From JAAYHV01 sp035268985 (lineage in GTDB: Bacteria > Bacillota > Clostridia > Peptostreptococcales > Anaerovoracaceae), in NCBI GenBank assembly GCA_035268985.1, contig DATFJV010000127.1, forward strand, positions 44,923 to 108,922: 64,000 nucleotides of DNA, written 5' to 3'. Positions 35,213 through 43,937 of the stretch are shown piece after piece. Position numbers and translations under genes: made by a program. Below the pieces are notes generated by a model. It made no database searches and was not told the origin of the DNA. It saw only the letters and a program-made list of their open reading frames with translations. Position 1 is the first letter of the stretch. Every line of letters starts with the position of its first letter.

Positions 35213-36517
35213 ATGAAATTGATTCCAGATAATGTTAGTGAACATGATAATGTTTTTGATGTTCTTAAAGAAAGAGGCTTTATTGAGCAAACCACAAACG
35301 AAGAAAGTGTTAGAAAATTATTAGATAAAGAGAAGATTAAATTTTATATAGGTTTTGACCCTACAGCTGATTGTCTCCATGTAGGACATTTTATGCAAGT
35401 TATAATAATGATGTACATGCAAAAATATGGACATACACCAGTTGTTTTAATTGGTGGGGGAACATCCATGGTAGGAGATCCTTCAGGGAGAAGTGACATG
35501 AGACAAATGATGACTTCTGAAACGATTCAAAGTAACTGCGATAATTTTAAATTGCTTTTCGACAAATTTATCGATTTTGATAATAATTATGTTTTTGACG
35601 GGAAACAACAGAACAAAGAAGCCGAACCAGGTAAAGCGGTGGCGGTAAATAATGCATCATGGCTATTAGAACCTAAATATGTTGATTTTATTAGGGATGT
35701 AGGCAAATATTTTAGTGTAAATAATATGCTTAGAGCAGAATGCTTTAAACAAAGACTTGAAAAAGGACTATCCTTCTTAGAGTTCAATTACATGCTTATG
35801 CAATCATATGACTTTATGGTTATGGCTAAAGGAATGGATGTAAAAATGCAATTCGGTGGTAATGATCAATGGTCAAATATACTTGGGGGAGTTGATCTTA
35901 CAAGAAAAATGATTGGAAAAGAAGTTCATGGGATGACATTCTCACTATTAACTACTAGCGAGGGTAATAAAATGGGCAAAACCCAAAAAGGTGCTTTATG
36001 GCTTAACCCAGATAAAACAACACCTTTTGAGTTCTTCCAATATTGGAGAAATGTTGCTGATGCAGATGTGAATAAATGCTTAAGAATGTTAACATTTTTA
36101 CCTATGCAAGAGGTAGAAAGATTATCTTCGCTAAAGGATGAAAAAATAAATGAAGCCAAAGAAATTTTAGCTTATGAAGTAACTAAATTGGTTCATGGAG
36201 ATGTGGAAGCTCAAAAAGCTTTAGAAGGAGCGAGAGCAGCCTTTGGAAGTGGTCAAAATATGGAAAGCATTCCTAAGGCCAAAATGGATAAATCCAGATT
36301 TGAAGGAGAAGGTGAAGGCCTCGTAAAGCTTATTAAAGAATTAGGCTTGGTAAATAGTAACGGTGACGGTTTTAGAACTATCGAACAAGGAGGATTAAAG
36401 CTTAACGGTGAAAAGGTCAGTGATACACATCTTAAAGTAAAAATAGATTTATTTGAAGAAAATAAATTACTTATTCAAAAAGGTAAAAAGAAATTTTATA
36501 TAATAGAAATAGACTGA
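35213..36517 (+). CDS. tyrS: Tyrosyl-tRNA synthetase
   Basis: 434 aa from ATG 35213 (AAGGAG upstream); the in-frame ATG at 35162 lies inside upp. The class I motifs are HVGHF (HIGH-like) and KMGKT (KMSKS-like), GFDPTADCLHVGHF is the tyrosine-site start, and a C-terminal S4 RNA-binding domain (LKLNGEKVSDTHLKV) is present. No T-box leader is seen, consistent with expression from the upstream operon. Confidence 0.95.
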   Translation: MKLIPDNVSEHDNVFDVLKERGFIEQTTNEESVRKLLDKEKIKFYIGFDPTADCLHVGHFMQVIIMMYMQKYGHTPVVLIGGGTSMVGDPSGRSDMRQMMTSETIQSNCDNFKLLFDKFIDFDNNYVFDGKQQNKEAEPGKAVAVNNASWLLEPKYVDFIRDVGKYFSVNNMLRAECFKQRLEKGLSFLEFNYMLMQSYDFMVMAKGMDVKMQFGGNDQWSNILGGVDLTRKMIGKEVHGMTFSLLTTSEGNKMGKTQKGALWLNPDKTTPFEFFQYWRNVADADVNKCLRMLTFLPMQEVERLSSLKDEKINEAKEILAYEVTKLVHGDVEAQKALEGARAAFGSGQNMESIPKAKMDKSRFEGEGEGLVKLIKELGLVNSNGDGFRTIEQGGLKLNGEKVSDTHLKVKIDLFEENKLLIQKGKKKFYIIEID

Positions 36518-36592
36518 TGAAAGATGCATACCTTGTCAAGTAGGCACGGCAAATAATTAAATTAAAGTTTAGATTTTAACTAGCACAATAAA

Positions 36593-36742
36593 TGAACTGC
36601 ACCCCAAATGTTGGAGAAAAACATTTGGAGGTGCAGTTTTACGTTTAGGAAAAGAAAATACTCTGACAAGCAAAAATTAGAAGCTGTCTACTTGGTGCTT
36701 AATAAGCATATGAGTTATAATCAAGTAGCAAGATATTTCTGA
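36593..36742 (+). mobile_element. Truncated IS3-family element (left end and orfA start)
   Basis: The 448-bp gap after tyrS contains TGAACTGCACCCCAAATGTT, the type of terminus found on IS3/IS150-group elements, forming a long imperfect inverted repeat with AACATTTG...GGTGCAGTT (36595-36638). A 44-codon frame from ATG 36608 to TGA 36740 encodes FRKRKYSDKQKLEAVYLVL followed by NKHMSYNQVARYF, the first helix-turn-helix of an IS3 orfA transposase. No orfB or right end remains, so it is a dead fragment. Confidence 0.7.
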
Positions 36743-36914
36743 CATAGATTGTATCAATTTGTAAATTCCTAGTTTTTCTTAAATAGTGCCCTTGCATATT
36801 AAAACCCTTTTTAGTAACCCTCTCTAAAAATTTAAGCTGCTTTCCAATATTTAATTCTTCAGCAGAGGTTATCCGACGTCTATTTAAGTGGGGTTGTACC
36901 AGTAATGCTCTGTT
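36699..36914 (-). pseudogene. Unidentified open frame, possible gene relic
   Basis: The minus strand is open for 71 codons from stop to stop without a good start or ribosome site. The middle part reads RRRITSAEELNIGKQLKFLE and continues VTKKGF...GHYLRKTRNLQIDTIYV, a protein-like composition. I do not recognise it. It partly overlaps the IS3 fragment on the other strand, so it may be chance or the tail of a gene cut by the insertion. Confidence 0.25.
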
Positions 36915-36932
36915 TTATTATCAATAGTATTG

Positions 36933-36941
36933 TGCTATAAT
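36933..36941 (+). promoter_or_regulatory. Extended -10 promoter for the diguanylate cyclase gene
   Basis: TGcTATAAT, a perfect extended -10, ends 24 bp before the TTG start. The -35 region (TTTTAT at 17 bp) is poor, as usual for extended -10 promoters. Confidence 0.55.
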
Positions 36942-36965
36942 TAAAAAAAGGGAGAAGGTGATTAC

Positions 36966-38633
36966 TTGAGAAGAATAGGAAATAAAAGGTTAATTGCAAT
37001 TATAGCGCTGATAATCTTAACATTTCTATTAACTGATTGGGTATTAGGCTATTTATACGAAAATAGCCATGAAAAACCTATAAATTTAGAAGAAAATGTG
37101 ATTGTCACAATAAAAGACAATAAAGGGATAGTTAGGGAAGATGATACGTTAATTGAAAAAGGAGAAGTAGCCCACATAGAAGTGACATTACCTTCAACTA
37201 AAAGAGATGAATGCTATTGTTTAGAGATGAGTACCCGTCATTGCGTAGTGGAGTCATACTATAATGATAAACTTATATATAGTAAAGGTTCAGAATATGC
37301 TAGGGAAGATAAGATGATTGGTGCAATTTATCCATGCATTGAAATTCCGGATGATGCATGGGGAAGTGCAATAATTATTAGATTGACCTCTTATGAAAAT
37401 ATACCAATAAATATTAACAAGAATATAATGTTATATAAATTGGCTGATAATAAGCAATACTTTAAAAGCAACTTTTTCTTAGGCTTTTACCATTACATTA
37501 TTATAATCTTCATATCTTTTGTTGTTGCCATACTTATGCTTATAAATTATAGAAGAAATAATATAATAAAGCAAGTAATGTGGATTTCTATATTTTGTTT
37601 TCTTATTTCATTATGGGGAATAACCTATTTTGGTTACTATAATATAGTATTTGGAAACAGTTGGATGTTTGCACAAGTAGAATATATGGCAGTATATTAT
37701 GCGGCCATACCTTTAGGAATTTATGCAATATATAAAGAGCAGGATGAAACAATATTAAGAAAAATATTAACTGTTATAACTTCAACCATCACTATATTTG
37801 CAGCGGTTGCCACTATTTTAAACTTTAATACTAGAATACATTTAGTTTACTTATTGCCGTACATGCAAATATTAATATTGATAGGGGCAGCCGCTTTTCT
37901 TTATCAAATGATTAAAAATATTAAAACAACTAATTTACGTACAAAGATATTCAATTCTGGGTTCTTGGTATTGATTATAACAAGCTTAGGAGATATAGTT
38001 AAAACCAATTTAGAAAAATGGGGATTTATTGAAGAATCTAGCATAATAACTTTAACATCTATTGGAGTAATTATTTTTGTCATAGCAACTATAATATTTG
38101 TTCTTTTGATTCTTTTTGATTATTTGGAATATGATATAGAACGTAGGACACTGCTTTCTATGGCTTATGAAGATCCAATGACAAGTCTTGCAAATAGGGC
38201 AGCTTGTGATAAAAGATTAACATGGCTAGAAATTTCGTCTGCCAAAGATTACGCCCTAATATATATGGATTTAAATAATTTAAAATATGTAAATGACAAT
38301 TATGGTCATGCATCAGGAGATGAATATATTAGAAGATTTACCGAAGTGCTAGAAAGCGTTTTCCCTGAAAAATGCTTTTGTGGAAGACTTGGAGGCGATG
38401 AGTTTTTAGTAATACTTAGAGACGAAATGGTTAATAAAAGCGAAATGTATATAAAAGAAATTCAAAGAAAAATTGAAGAATTAAATGAAAAAAGTGGGTA
38501 TGATTTCGAAATAGCTGTAGCAATTGGAGTAGGAAAAAAGAGAGATAATTTAAGCGATGGAGTTATGGATGTTTTAAAAAAGGCTGATGAAAGAATGTAT
38601 TTGCACAAAGAGGAAGCCAGAAAGGATAATTAA
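36966..38633 (+). CDS. Membrane diguanylate cyclase (7TM-type sensor with GGDEF domain)
   Basis: 555 aa from a TTG start with GGGAGAAGG upstream. TM1 at about 8-28, an extracellular sensor part (about 30-165), then about seven membrane helices (165-395), resembling 7TMR-DISM architecture. A GGDEF domain follows (about 400-550) with intact GRLGGDEFLVIL and DLNNLKYVNDNYGH. The RxxD inhibitory site is absent (PEKC at that position), so product inhibition through the classical I-site is not expected. It makes c-di-GMP. The WYL regulator starts 3 nt later. Confidence 0.9.
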   Translation: MRRIGNKRLIAIIALIILTFLLTDWVLGYLYENSHEKPINLEENVIVTIKDNKGIVREDDTLIEKGEVAHIEVTLPSTKRDECYCLEMSTRHCVVESYYNDKLIYSKGSEYAREDKMIGAIYPCIEIPDDAWGSAIIIRLTSYENIPININKNIMLYKLADNKQYFKSNFFLGFYHYIIIIFISFVVAILMLINYRRNNIIKQVMWISIFCFLISLWGITYFGYYNIVFGNSWMFAQVEYMAVYYAAIPLGIYAIYKEQDETILRKILTVITSTITIFAAVATILNFNTRIHLVYLLPYMQILILIGAAAFLYQMIKNIKTTNLRTKIFNSGFLVLIITSLGDIVKTNLEKWGFIEESSIITLTSIGVIIFVIATIIFVLLILFDYLEYDIERRTLLSMAYEDPMTSLANRAACDKRLTWLEISSAKDYALIYMDLNNLKYVNDNYGHASGDEYIRRFTEVLESVFPEKCFCGRLGGDEFLVILRDEMVNKSEMYIKEIQRKIEELNEKSGYDFEIAVAIGVGKKRDNLSDGVMDVLKKADERMYLHKEEARKDN

Positions 38634-38635
38634 TA

Positions 38636-39625
38636 ATGCCAAAAGGTAAAAATCAAAAATTAAAGCTCATATATTTAATGAAAATTCTCCTTGAAAAAAC
38701 TGATAAAAATCATGGCGTTACTATAAATGAAATTATCGGGGACCTTAGAATGTATGATATTGAAACTACGAGAAAAGGAATATATTCGGATTTTGATACA
38801 TTAAGGTATTATGGAATGAATATAGAATTATATAAACAGAACAAGAATTTTTATTATAGATGGACAAATAGAAAATTTGAAGTCGCTGAATTAAAGCTTT
38901 TAGTTGATGCAGTACAATCATCGAAATTTATTACAGAAAAAAAATCAAGGGTGCTTATAAAGAAACTTGAAAGTTTAACTAGCTCATATGAGAGAAAAGA
39001 ACTCCAAAGGCAAGTACATGTAACTGAAAGAGTAAAGTCAATGAATGAAAGTATTTATAGAGGTGTTGACGAGATACATGTAGCAATCAATGAGAATAGA
39101 AAAATCAAATTTCATTATTACAAATGGAACATTCATAAAAAACAAGAATTAAAGAAGGAAGGTGCCTATTATACTGTTAGCCCTTGGGCATTAACCTTTG
39201 ATCATGAAAACTATTACCTTATAGCCTATGACGATAATGAAAAAATTATAAAACATTTCAGAGTTGATAAAATGTTGAACTTGAAAATAACCGAAGTTAA
39301 AAGAGAGGGTATGGATTTGTTTAAAAACTTTAATATAGGAGATTATATTAAAATGAATTTTAATATGTATTCGGCAGAGGAAGTTTCAGTAAGGCTTATT
39401 TGTAGAAATGACTTAGTTGGTGTTTTAATTGATAGATTTGGTAAAGAAATACCAATTTTAAGTAGAAATGAAAACGAATTTGAAACACAAGTAAAAGTAA
39501 CACTTAGCAATCAGTTCCTAGCTTGGGTTGCATCCATAGGAGATGGAATAAAAATAATAGGTCCTGAGATTGCAGTAAGTAAAATGAAAATTATGATTGA
39601 GAATCTTAAAAAAACATATATGTAA
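38636..39625 (+). CDS. WYL-domain transcriptional regulator
   Basis: 329 aa. An N-terminal winged helix-turn-helix (about 8-85; KGIYSDFDTLRYYGMNI is the YafY/DeoR-like wing) is followed by a WYL domain (KFHYYKWN, SPWALTFDHENYYLIAYD) and a WCX-like C-terminus. WYL regulators bind nucleic-acid-type ligands in several systems. Here it is paired tightly with a diguanylate cyclase, which suggests but does not prove c-di-GMP-related control. Confidence 0.88.
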   Translation: MPKGKNQKLKLIYLMKILLEKTDKNHGVTINEIIGDLRMYDIETTRKGIYSDFDTLRYYGMNIELYKQNKNFYYRWTNRKFEVAELKLLVDAVQSSKFITEKKSRVLIKKLESLTSSYERKELQRQVHVTERVKSMNESIYRGVDEIHVAINENRKIKFHYYKWNIHKKQELKKEGAYYTVSPWALTFDHENYYLIAYDDNEKIIKHFRVDKMLNLKITEVKREGMDLFKNFNIGDYIKMNFNMYSAEEVSVRLICRNDLVGVLIDRFGKEIPILSRNENEFETQVKVTLSNQFLAWVASIGDGIKIIGPEIAVSKMKIMIENLKKTYM

Positions 39626-39804
39626 CGCGGGTTACTGGTTGTTATAAATAAAAAAAGCTTCTTTTGTAATATATCTCATAATTAAAGATAGCATCAATCA
39701 CATATTATTGTGAGACATGCTAACTTTAAGTCCAATAACTGATTTTTATATAGGGTTTGTAACAGAGGATTAATCTTGAAATTATTTCTTGTTTACACAG
39801 TCCA

Positions 39805-40614
39805 CTATTTTTCTCCTTTACTAATAAACGCATCTTTTTCTAAAACTTTATCTACAGCATTAATTACTGTGCTTTCCAATGATGAGGACTTTAATGAGGC
39901 AACACCCTCAATTGTTGTTCCGCCTGGAGAGCAGACAGAATCGATTAATTCATATGGGTTGGCACCTGTTTCCAATACTGTTTTAGCACTTCCCAATACT
40001 GAACTTGCTGCTATTTTTAAAGCCTTATCTTTAGGCATCCCTGCTTTTACTGCAGCTGTAGCTAGAGCGTTTATGTACATGTATGAAAAAGCCGGAGAGC
40101 TTCCTGCAATAGCAGAGAAGATATGAAACTGTTTTTCTGGTATCGATTCAATAGTTCCTATAGTTCCAAATGCTTTTTCCATAAGGCTTATATCGTCTGA
40201 ACTGACATTTTTATTTGCAGAATATCCTGTAGTTGAAGCTAAAGTTATACTATTAATATTTGGCATTAGTCGAACTATTCTATTATTTTCTCCCAAGGAT
40301 TTTTCAAGATAATCTATAGTTTTGCCAACGGCTAAAGATATTATCAATGGGTTATTGCTTTTCAAATCTTTTGATAAACTTTCTTTAATGTTGTCAAGAA
40401 CATTAGGTTTGACACCTAAAATTACGATGTCAGAACCATCAATTAACTCTTTTTGACTCTTACATTTTATAATGCCATATTCATTGCAAAGGTTATCAAT
40501 TGTATTGTTGCTTCGATTATAACCTAATATATTTTCTGGATTATAGCCTCCCTTGATCATTCCTGTTATAATTGCACTTGACATCTTACCTGTTCCTAAA
40601 AATCCGTATATCAT
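39805..40614 (-). CDS. proC: Pyrroline-5-carboxylate reductase
   Basis: 269 aa. The Rossmann motif is GFLGTGKMSSAIITGM at the N-terminus; AVGKTIDYLE, RLMPNINS, GSSPAFSYMYINAL and the C-terminal VCSPGGTTIEGV are ProC signatures. It makes proline from P5C with NAD(P)H. GGAGGTG precedes the ATG. No proA/proB is in the window. Confidence 0.95.
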   Translation of the reverse strand: MIYGFLGTGKMSSAIITGMIKGGYNPENILGYNRSNNTIDNLCNEYGIIKCKSQKELIDGSDIVILGVKPNVLDNIKESLSKDLKSNNPLIISLAVGKTIDYLEKSLGENNRIVRLMPNINSITLASTTGYSANKNVSSDDISLMEKAFGTIGTIESIPEKQFHIFSAIAGSSPAFSYMYINALATAAVKAGMPKDKALKIAASSVLGSAKTVLETGANPYELIDSVCSPGGTTIEGVASLKSSSLESTVINAVDKVLEKDAFISKGEK

Positions 40615-40670
40615 GATTCACCTCCATTTATATATTGTACCAAAAAAATTACAATATTAATAGGAGTAAT

Positions 40671-40694
40671 AAAAAAGAGCCGAAGCTCTTTTTT
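40671..40694. terminator. Bidirectional-type terminator between proC and CoA-disulfide reductase gene
   Basis: A perfect 10-bp stem AAAAAAGAGC / GCTCTTTTTT with a CGAA loop. Both genes read on the minus strand; the hairpin overlaps the end of the upstream reductase gene and its T tract terminates that transcript before proC. Confidence 0.9.
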
Positions 40695-43110
40695 ATATAA
40701 ATAGATTAACATCTGATTCTTCAGCTGCACCCAAGTAGGATGCGACTCCTGCATATTCAATGCCATCAATCAATTCATCTTCTTTTATTCCCATTACATC
40801 CATAGACATGGTACATGCAATGATTTTTACACCATTATTCAAAGCAGAGTCCATAAGTTCTTCCAGTGAATTGACGTTTTTGCTCTTCATAATACCTTTC
40901 ATCATTTTAGAACCCATGCCCAGCATGTTCATGTTGGAAAGTTTTAATTTGTCCACTCCCCTTGGCATCATCGCACCAAACATTTTTTCTATAAATGATT
41001 TTTTTACCTTACGCTTTTCGGTCTTTCTCAAGACATTTAAGCCCCAGAAAGTGAAGAACATTGTCACAGGTCTTCCCATGGAAGCTGCTCCATTAGCTAT
41101 GATAAAGGCGGCTATTGCTTTATCCAAATCACCATCGAAGACGATTAGACTTTTGCCATTTCCTGCAGTCTTTTCTGCCTTAACAACAGGCGCGTCTGTA
41201 CCTTTCCTTATATATACTATGTTTTGATTTCCTTCTCTAGATTTTGAAACAAAAGTATTGCCCGTCTTAGAACACCAACTTTCTACATCTCTACCAAATC
41301 CCATATCAGTGGCAGATACTTTAACTGTGTCACCATCATTCATATCTTTTAAAGTTTCACTTATTTTCATAATCGGTCCCGGGCACTGAAGACCGCTGCA
41401 ATCTAGTGTTAGCATATCGAAATCCTCCTTGATCTCACTTGAAATTACTTTGTCTGCAGGAATTACTTTTTCACTAGGCTTGAATGTAACTGACTTATAG
41501 AAAGTTGATCCACCAGCTAAAACACTTGAATTAGTGAAGCCATGTTGAACAAGATATCTATATACGTTATATGATCTAACACCAACAGCACAATAAATTA
41601 TTATTCTTCTATCTTTAGGCAAATCATTTAATTTATCTCTTAATTCGCCCCAAGGGATATGGTGAGACCCTGGATATTCCCATACATTTCGTTCTTCTTT
41701 TTCTGATATATCCAAAACATAGTCATCATCGTTAAGCTCATCCCACTGAGCAAAATCAACGAGTCCGTTTATTATGTTCTCAGCTACAAACCCCAGCATA
41801 TTTACAGGATCTTTGGCAGAAGAAAATGGCGGTGCATAAGCAAGTTCTAATCTTGTTAAGTCTTTTATGTTCCCGCCCAATCTCATTGTTGATGCTATGG
41901 TGTCTATTCTTTTATCAACACCATCTTGCCCTACAATCTGAGCGCCAAAGATAGTTCCGTCCTTGGAGAAAAGCAATTTCATAGTTAGTGGTGTGGATCC
42001 AGGGTAATATCCTGCATGGGACTTTTGATTGATTAAAGCTATTTCGTAATCATTTCCCCTAACCTTACCAGCGGCAAATAATGATTTTTCATTTAAACCA
42101 ACTGAAGCTACAGTTAAATCAAAAATTTTGGCAACAGAAGTTCCTAGGGTTCCCTTATAACTATCTTCTATTCCACATAAAGTGTTAGCCAAGACTCTGG
42201 CCTGCTTGTTTGCAGGGCCTGCAAGAGGTATCATAGTAGGGTTTGATGTTACTAGATTATTAACTTCAATTACATCTCCAACAGCCCATATATTTTCAAT
42301 TGATGTATGCATTTTTGAATCTACTTTAATTCCACCTTTTTCGTTTAAATCTATTCCAACATCTTTTGCTAATTCACTGTTTGGCTTAACGCCTATTGAC
42401 AGTATAACCATGTCAGTCTCTAATGATTTTCCGCTATTCAAAGAGATTCTTATTTTATCACCATCCTTTTGAAAACTTTTGACAGCGTCTTCTAATATTA
42501 ATTTTACAGAGTTCATGTCCATATTTTCGTGAACTAAATTTGCCATATCAAAATCAATGGGAGGCATAACTTGCTTTTGGGCCTCTACTAAAGTCACTTG
42601 TAATCCTTTTTCGTTTAGGTTTTCTGCTGTTTCTAGACCAATAAAACCTCCACCTATAACAGTAGCATTTTTAATATTATCCTTTTCTACTATATCTTTA
42701 ATTTTATCCATATCGGGCACAGTCCATAAAGTATAAATACCATCAGAATCTATGCCTGGTATATTAGGTTTAAGCGGAGAAGAACCTGTGGCTATAATTA
42801 ATTCATCATAAGTTTCTTCATAGTCACCATTAACGGTTACAGTTTTAGAGTCAGGGTTAATTTTAGTAACTTCGCTTTTTATTTTCACATTGATATTAAA
42901 TTTATCTTGCATAGCTTCCTTGGTTTGAACTAATAGGTGGTTTCTTTCTTTAATTACATCACCTATATAATATGGCAAACCACAATTTGCAAAAGAAATA
43001 TACTCACCTCTTTCGAAAAGTACAATCTCGCAATTCTCATCTAACCTTCTTAATCTAGTTGCAGTCGTAGCACCTCCAGCTACGCCCCCAACAATTACAT
43101 ATTTTTTCAT
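40693..43110 (-). CDS. CoA-disulfide reductase fused to rhodanese, TusA and DsrE domains
   Basis: 805 aa. Flavoprotein part (about 1-445): VGGVAGGATTATRLRRLDE and active-site Cys43 in FANCGLPYYIGD, with a second dinucleotide loop TVIGGGFIGLETAE. Rhodanese domain (about 455-545) with catalytic Cys in YCAVGVRSYN. TusA/SirA domain (about 565-645) with LDCSGLQCPGPIMK. C-terminal DsrE-like domain (about 650-805) with FDGDLDKAIAAFIIANGAAS and ACTMSMDVMG. Such fusions reduce CoA-polysulfides or persulfides and relay sulfane sulfur. Every expected active cysteine is present. A Crp/Fnr-type gene is divergent. Confidence 0.9.
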   Translation of the reverse strand: MKKYVIVGGVAGGATTATRLRRLDENCEIVLFERGEYISFANCGLPYYIGDVIKERNHLLVQTKEAMQDKFNINVKIKSEVTKINPDSKTVTVNGDYEETYDELIIATGSSPLKPNIPGIDSDGIYTLWTVPDMDKIKDIVEKDNIKNATVIGGGFIGLETAENLNEKGLQVTLVEAQKQVMPPIDFDMANLVHENMDMNSVKLILEDAVKSFQKDGDKIRISLNSGKSLETDMVILSIGVKPNSELAKDVGIDLNEKGGIKVDSKMHTSIENIWAVGDVIEVNNLVTSNPTMIPLAGPANKQARVLANTLCGIEDSYKGTLGTSVAKIFDLTVASVGLNEKSLFAAGKVRGNDYEIALINQKSHAGYYPGSTPLTMKLLFSKDGTIFGAQIVGQDGVDKRIDTIASTMRLGGNIKDLTRLELAYAPPFSSAKDPVNMLGFVAENIINGLVDFAQWDELNDDDYVLDISEKEERNVWEYPGSHHIPWGELRDKLNDLPKDRRIIIYCAVGVRSYNVYRYLVQHGFTNSSVLAGGSTFYKSVTFKPSEKVIPADKVISSEIKEDFDMLTLDCSGLQCPGPIMKISETLKDMNDGDTVKVSATDMGFGRDVESWCSKTGNTFVSKSREGNQNIVYIRKGTDAPVVKAEKTAGNGKSLIVFDGDLDKAIAAFIIANGAASMGRPVTMFFTFWGLNVLRKTEKRKVKKSFIEKMFGAMMPRGVDKLKLSNMNMLGMGSKMMKGIMKSKNVNSLEELMDSALNNGVKIIACTMSMDVMGIKEDELIDGIEYAGVASYLGAAEESDVNLFI

Positions 43111-43155
43111 ATATTTACCTCCAAAAAGTTATAATTTACCTTATGATAAAATATT

Positions 43156-43170
43156 AACAAATAATTTGTT
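43156..43170. promoter_or_regulatory. 15-bp palindrome between the disulfide reductase and regulator genes
   Basis: AACAAATAATTTGTT is a perfect odd-centred palindrome in the 145-bp divergent intergenic region. A wider inverted repeat, TGATAAA (43144-43150) and TTTATCA (43184-43190), flanks it. It is probably the operator of the adjacent Crp/Fnr-type regulator, inferred from position and symmetry. Confidence 0.5.
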
Positions 43171-43255
43171 TTTGTTCAGTGACTTTATCACAAATAATTT
43201 ACTTAATACCTTTACAATTAGGCATAATGGAATTAAAATATAGATGGAGGCCACT

Positions 43256-43921
43256 ATGAGAGAATTTTTAGAAAGCACTTTAAAATTTTGGGAGTATTTA
43301 TCAGAATATGAAAGAAATCAAATAATTAGTCAAACTTTTAAGGTTCATTATGAAAGTAAGAGCATTATTAATCATGGAAGCAAAGATTGTAAAGGTCTTC
43401 TTATCATAGCAAAAGGCAGAGGAAGAATTTTTATTAATTCTGAAAATGGTAGTAATGGTGGAGAAATAACCCTTTATAGGCTTTTAGAAGGTGATGTTTG
43501 CATACTTAGTGCCGCTTGTATGATGAAAGGGTTAGATATTAATGTAAGTATGGAGCTAGAAGAAGATACGGAATTTTTGATTGTACCTAAAGCGGTATTT
43601 TTGGAGATTAGTAATAGAAATATAGTAGTTAAAAATTATTTGCTTGAAGAAATATCTGATAAATTTTCTTCGGTTATGTGGGTTTTAAACCAATACATAT
43701 TTACAAATATGGCGCATAGATTAGCTGTTGCTTTGCTAGAACATAGAGCCCTTGGTGAATCAGATGATATTCAAATAACTCACGAAACGTTGTCAAAAGA
43801 TTTAGGAACAGCAAGAGAAGTTGTTACACGTCTTTTGAAGCAATTTCAAAAGGATGGTTTGGTTGAGCTTAATAGGGGTAATATTAAAATTATGGATGTT
43901 AGTAGGTTATTTAGCATTTAA
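43256..43921 (+). CDS. Crp/Fnr-family transcriptional regulator with paired cysteines
   Basis: 221 aa from ATG 43256, preceded by TGGAGG; the in-frame ATG at 43244 overlaps that site. A cNMP-binding-like beta barrel (about 20-120) precedes a long dimer helix and a Crp-type HTH (about 165-197; HETLSKDLGTAREVVTRLL). It lacks the N-terminal cysteine cluster of FNR. It has Cys45, Cys82 and Cys88, the last two in GDVCILSAACMM, a possible thiol sensor. Its divergent neighbour handles disulfide/persulfide sulfur, and rubrerythrin follows, so a redox or sulfide role is likely. Confidence 0.88.
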   Translation: MREFLESTLKFWEYLSEYERNQIISQTFKVHYESKSIINHGSKDCKGLLIIAKGRGRIFINSENGSNGGEITLYRLLEGDVCILSAACMMKGLDINVSMELEEDTEFLIVPKAVFLEISNRNIVVKNYLLEEISDKFSSVMWVLNQYIFTNMAHRLAVALLEHRALGESDDIQITHETLSKDLGTAREVVTRLLKQFQKDGLVELNRGNIKIMDVSRLFSI

Positions 43922-43937
43922 CCACGAAAGGAGTAAT

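Noticed and set aside
40760..41227. 155-aa plus-strand frame resembling a membrane protein
   Set aside because: Antisense to the TusA/DsrE part of the disulfide reductase; no start signal.
43211..43239. TTTACA-N17-TAAAAT as the promoter of the Crp/Fnr-type gene
   Set aside because: The hexamers fit well, but the start point would fall on the ribosome site about 10 nt before the ATG, so I did not list it.
43854..43937. 28-residue extension of rubrerythrin
   Set aside because: Overlaps the regulator gene out of frame; ATG 43938 has AAAGGAG and begins directly with the rubredoxin domain.
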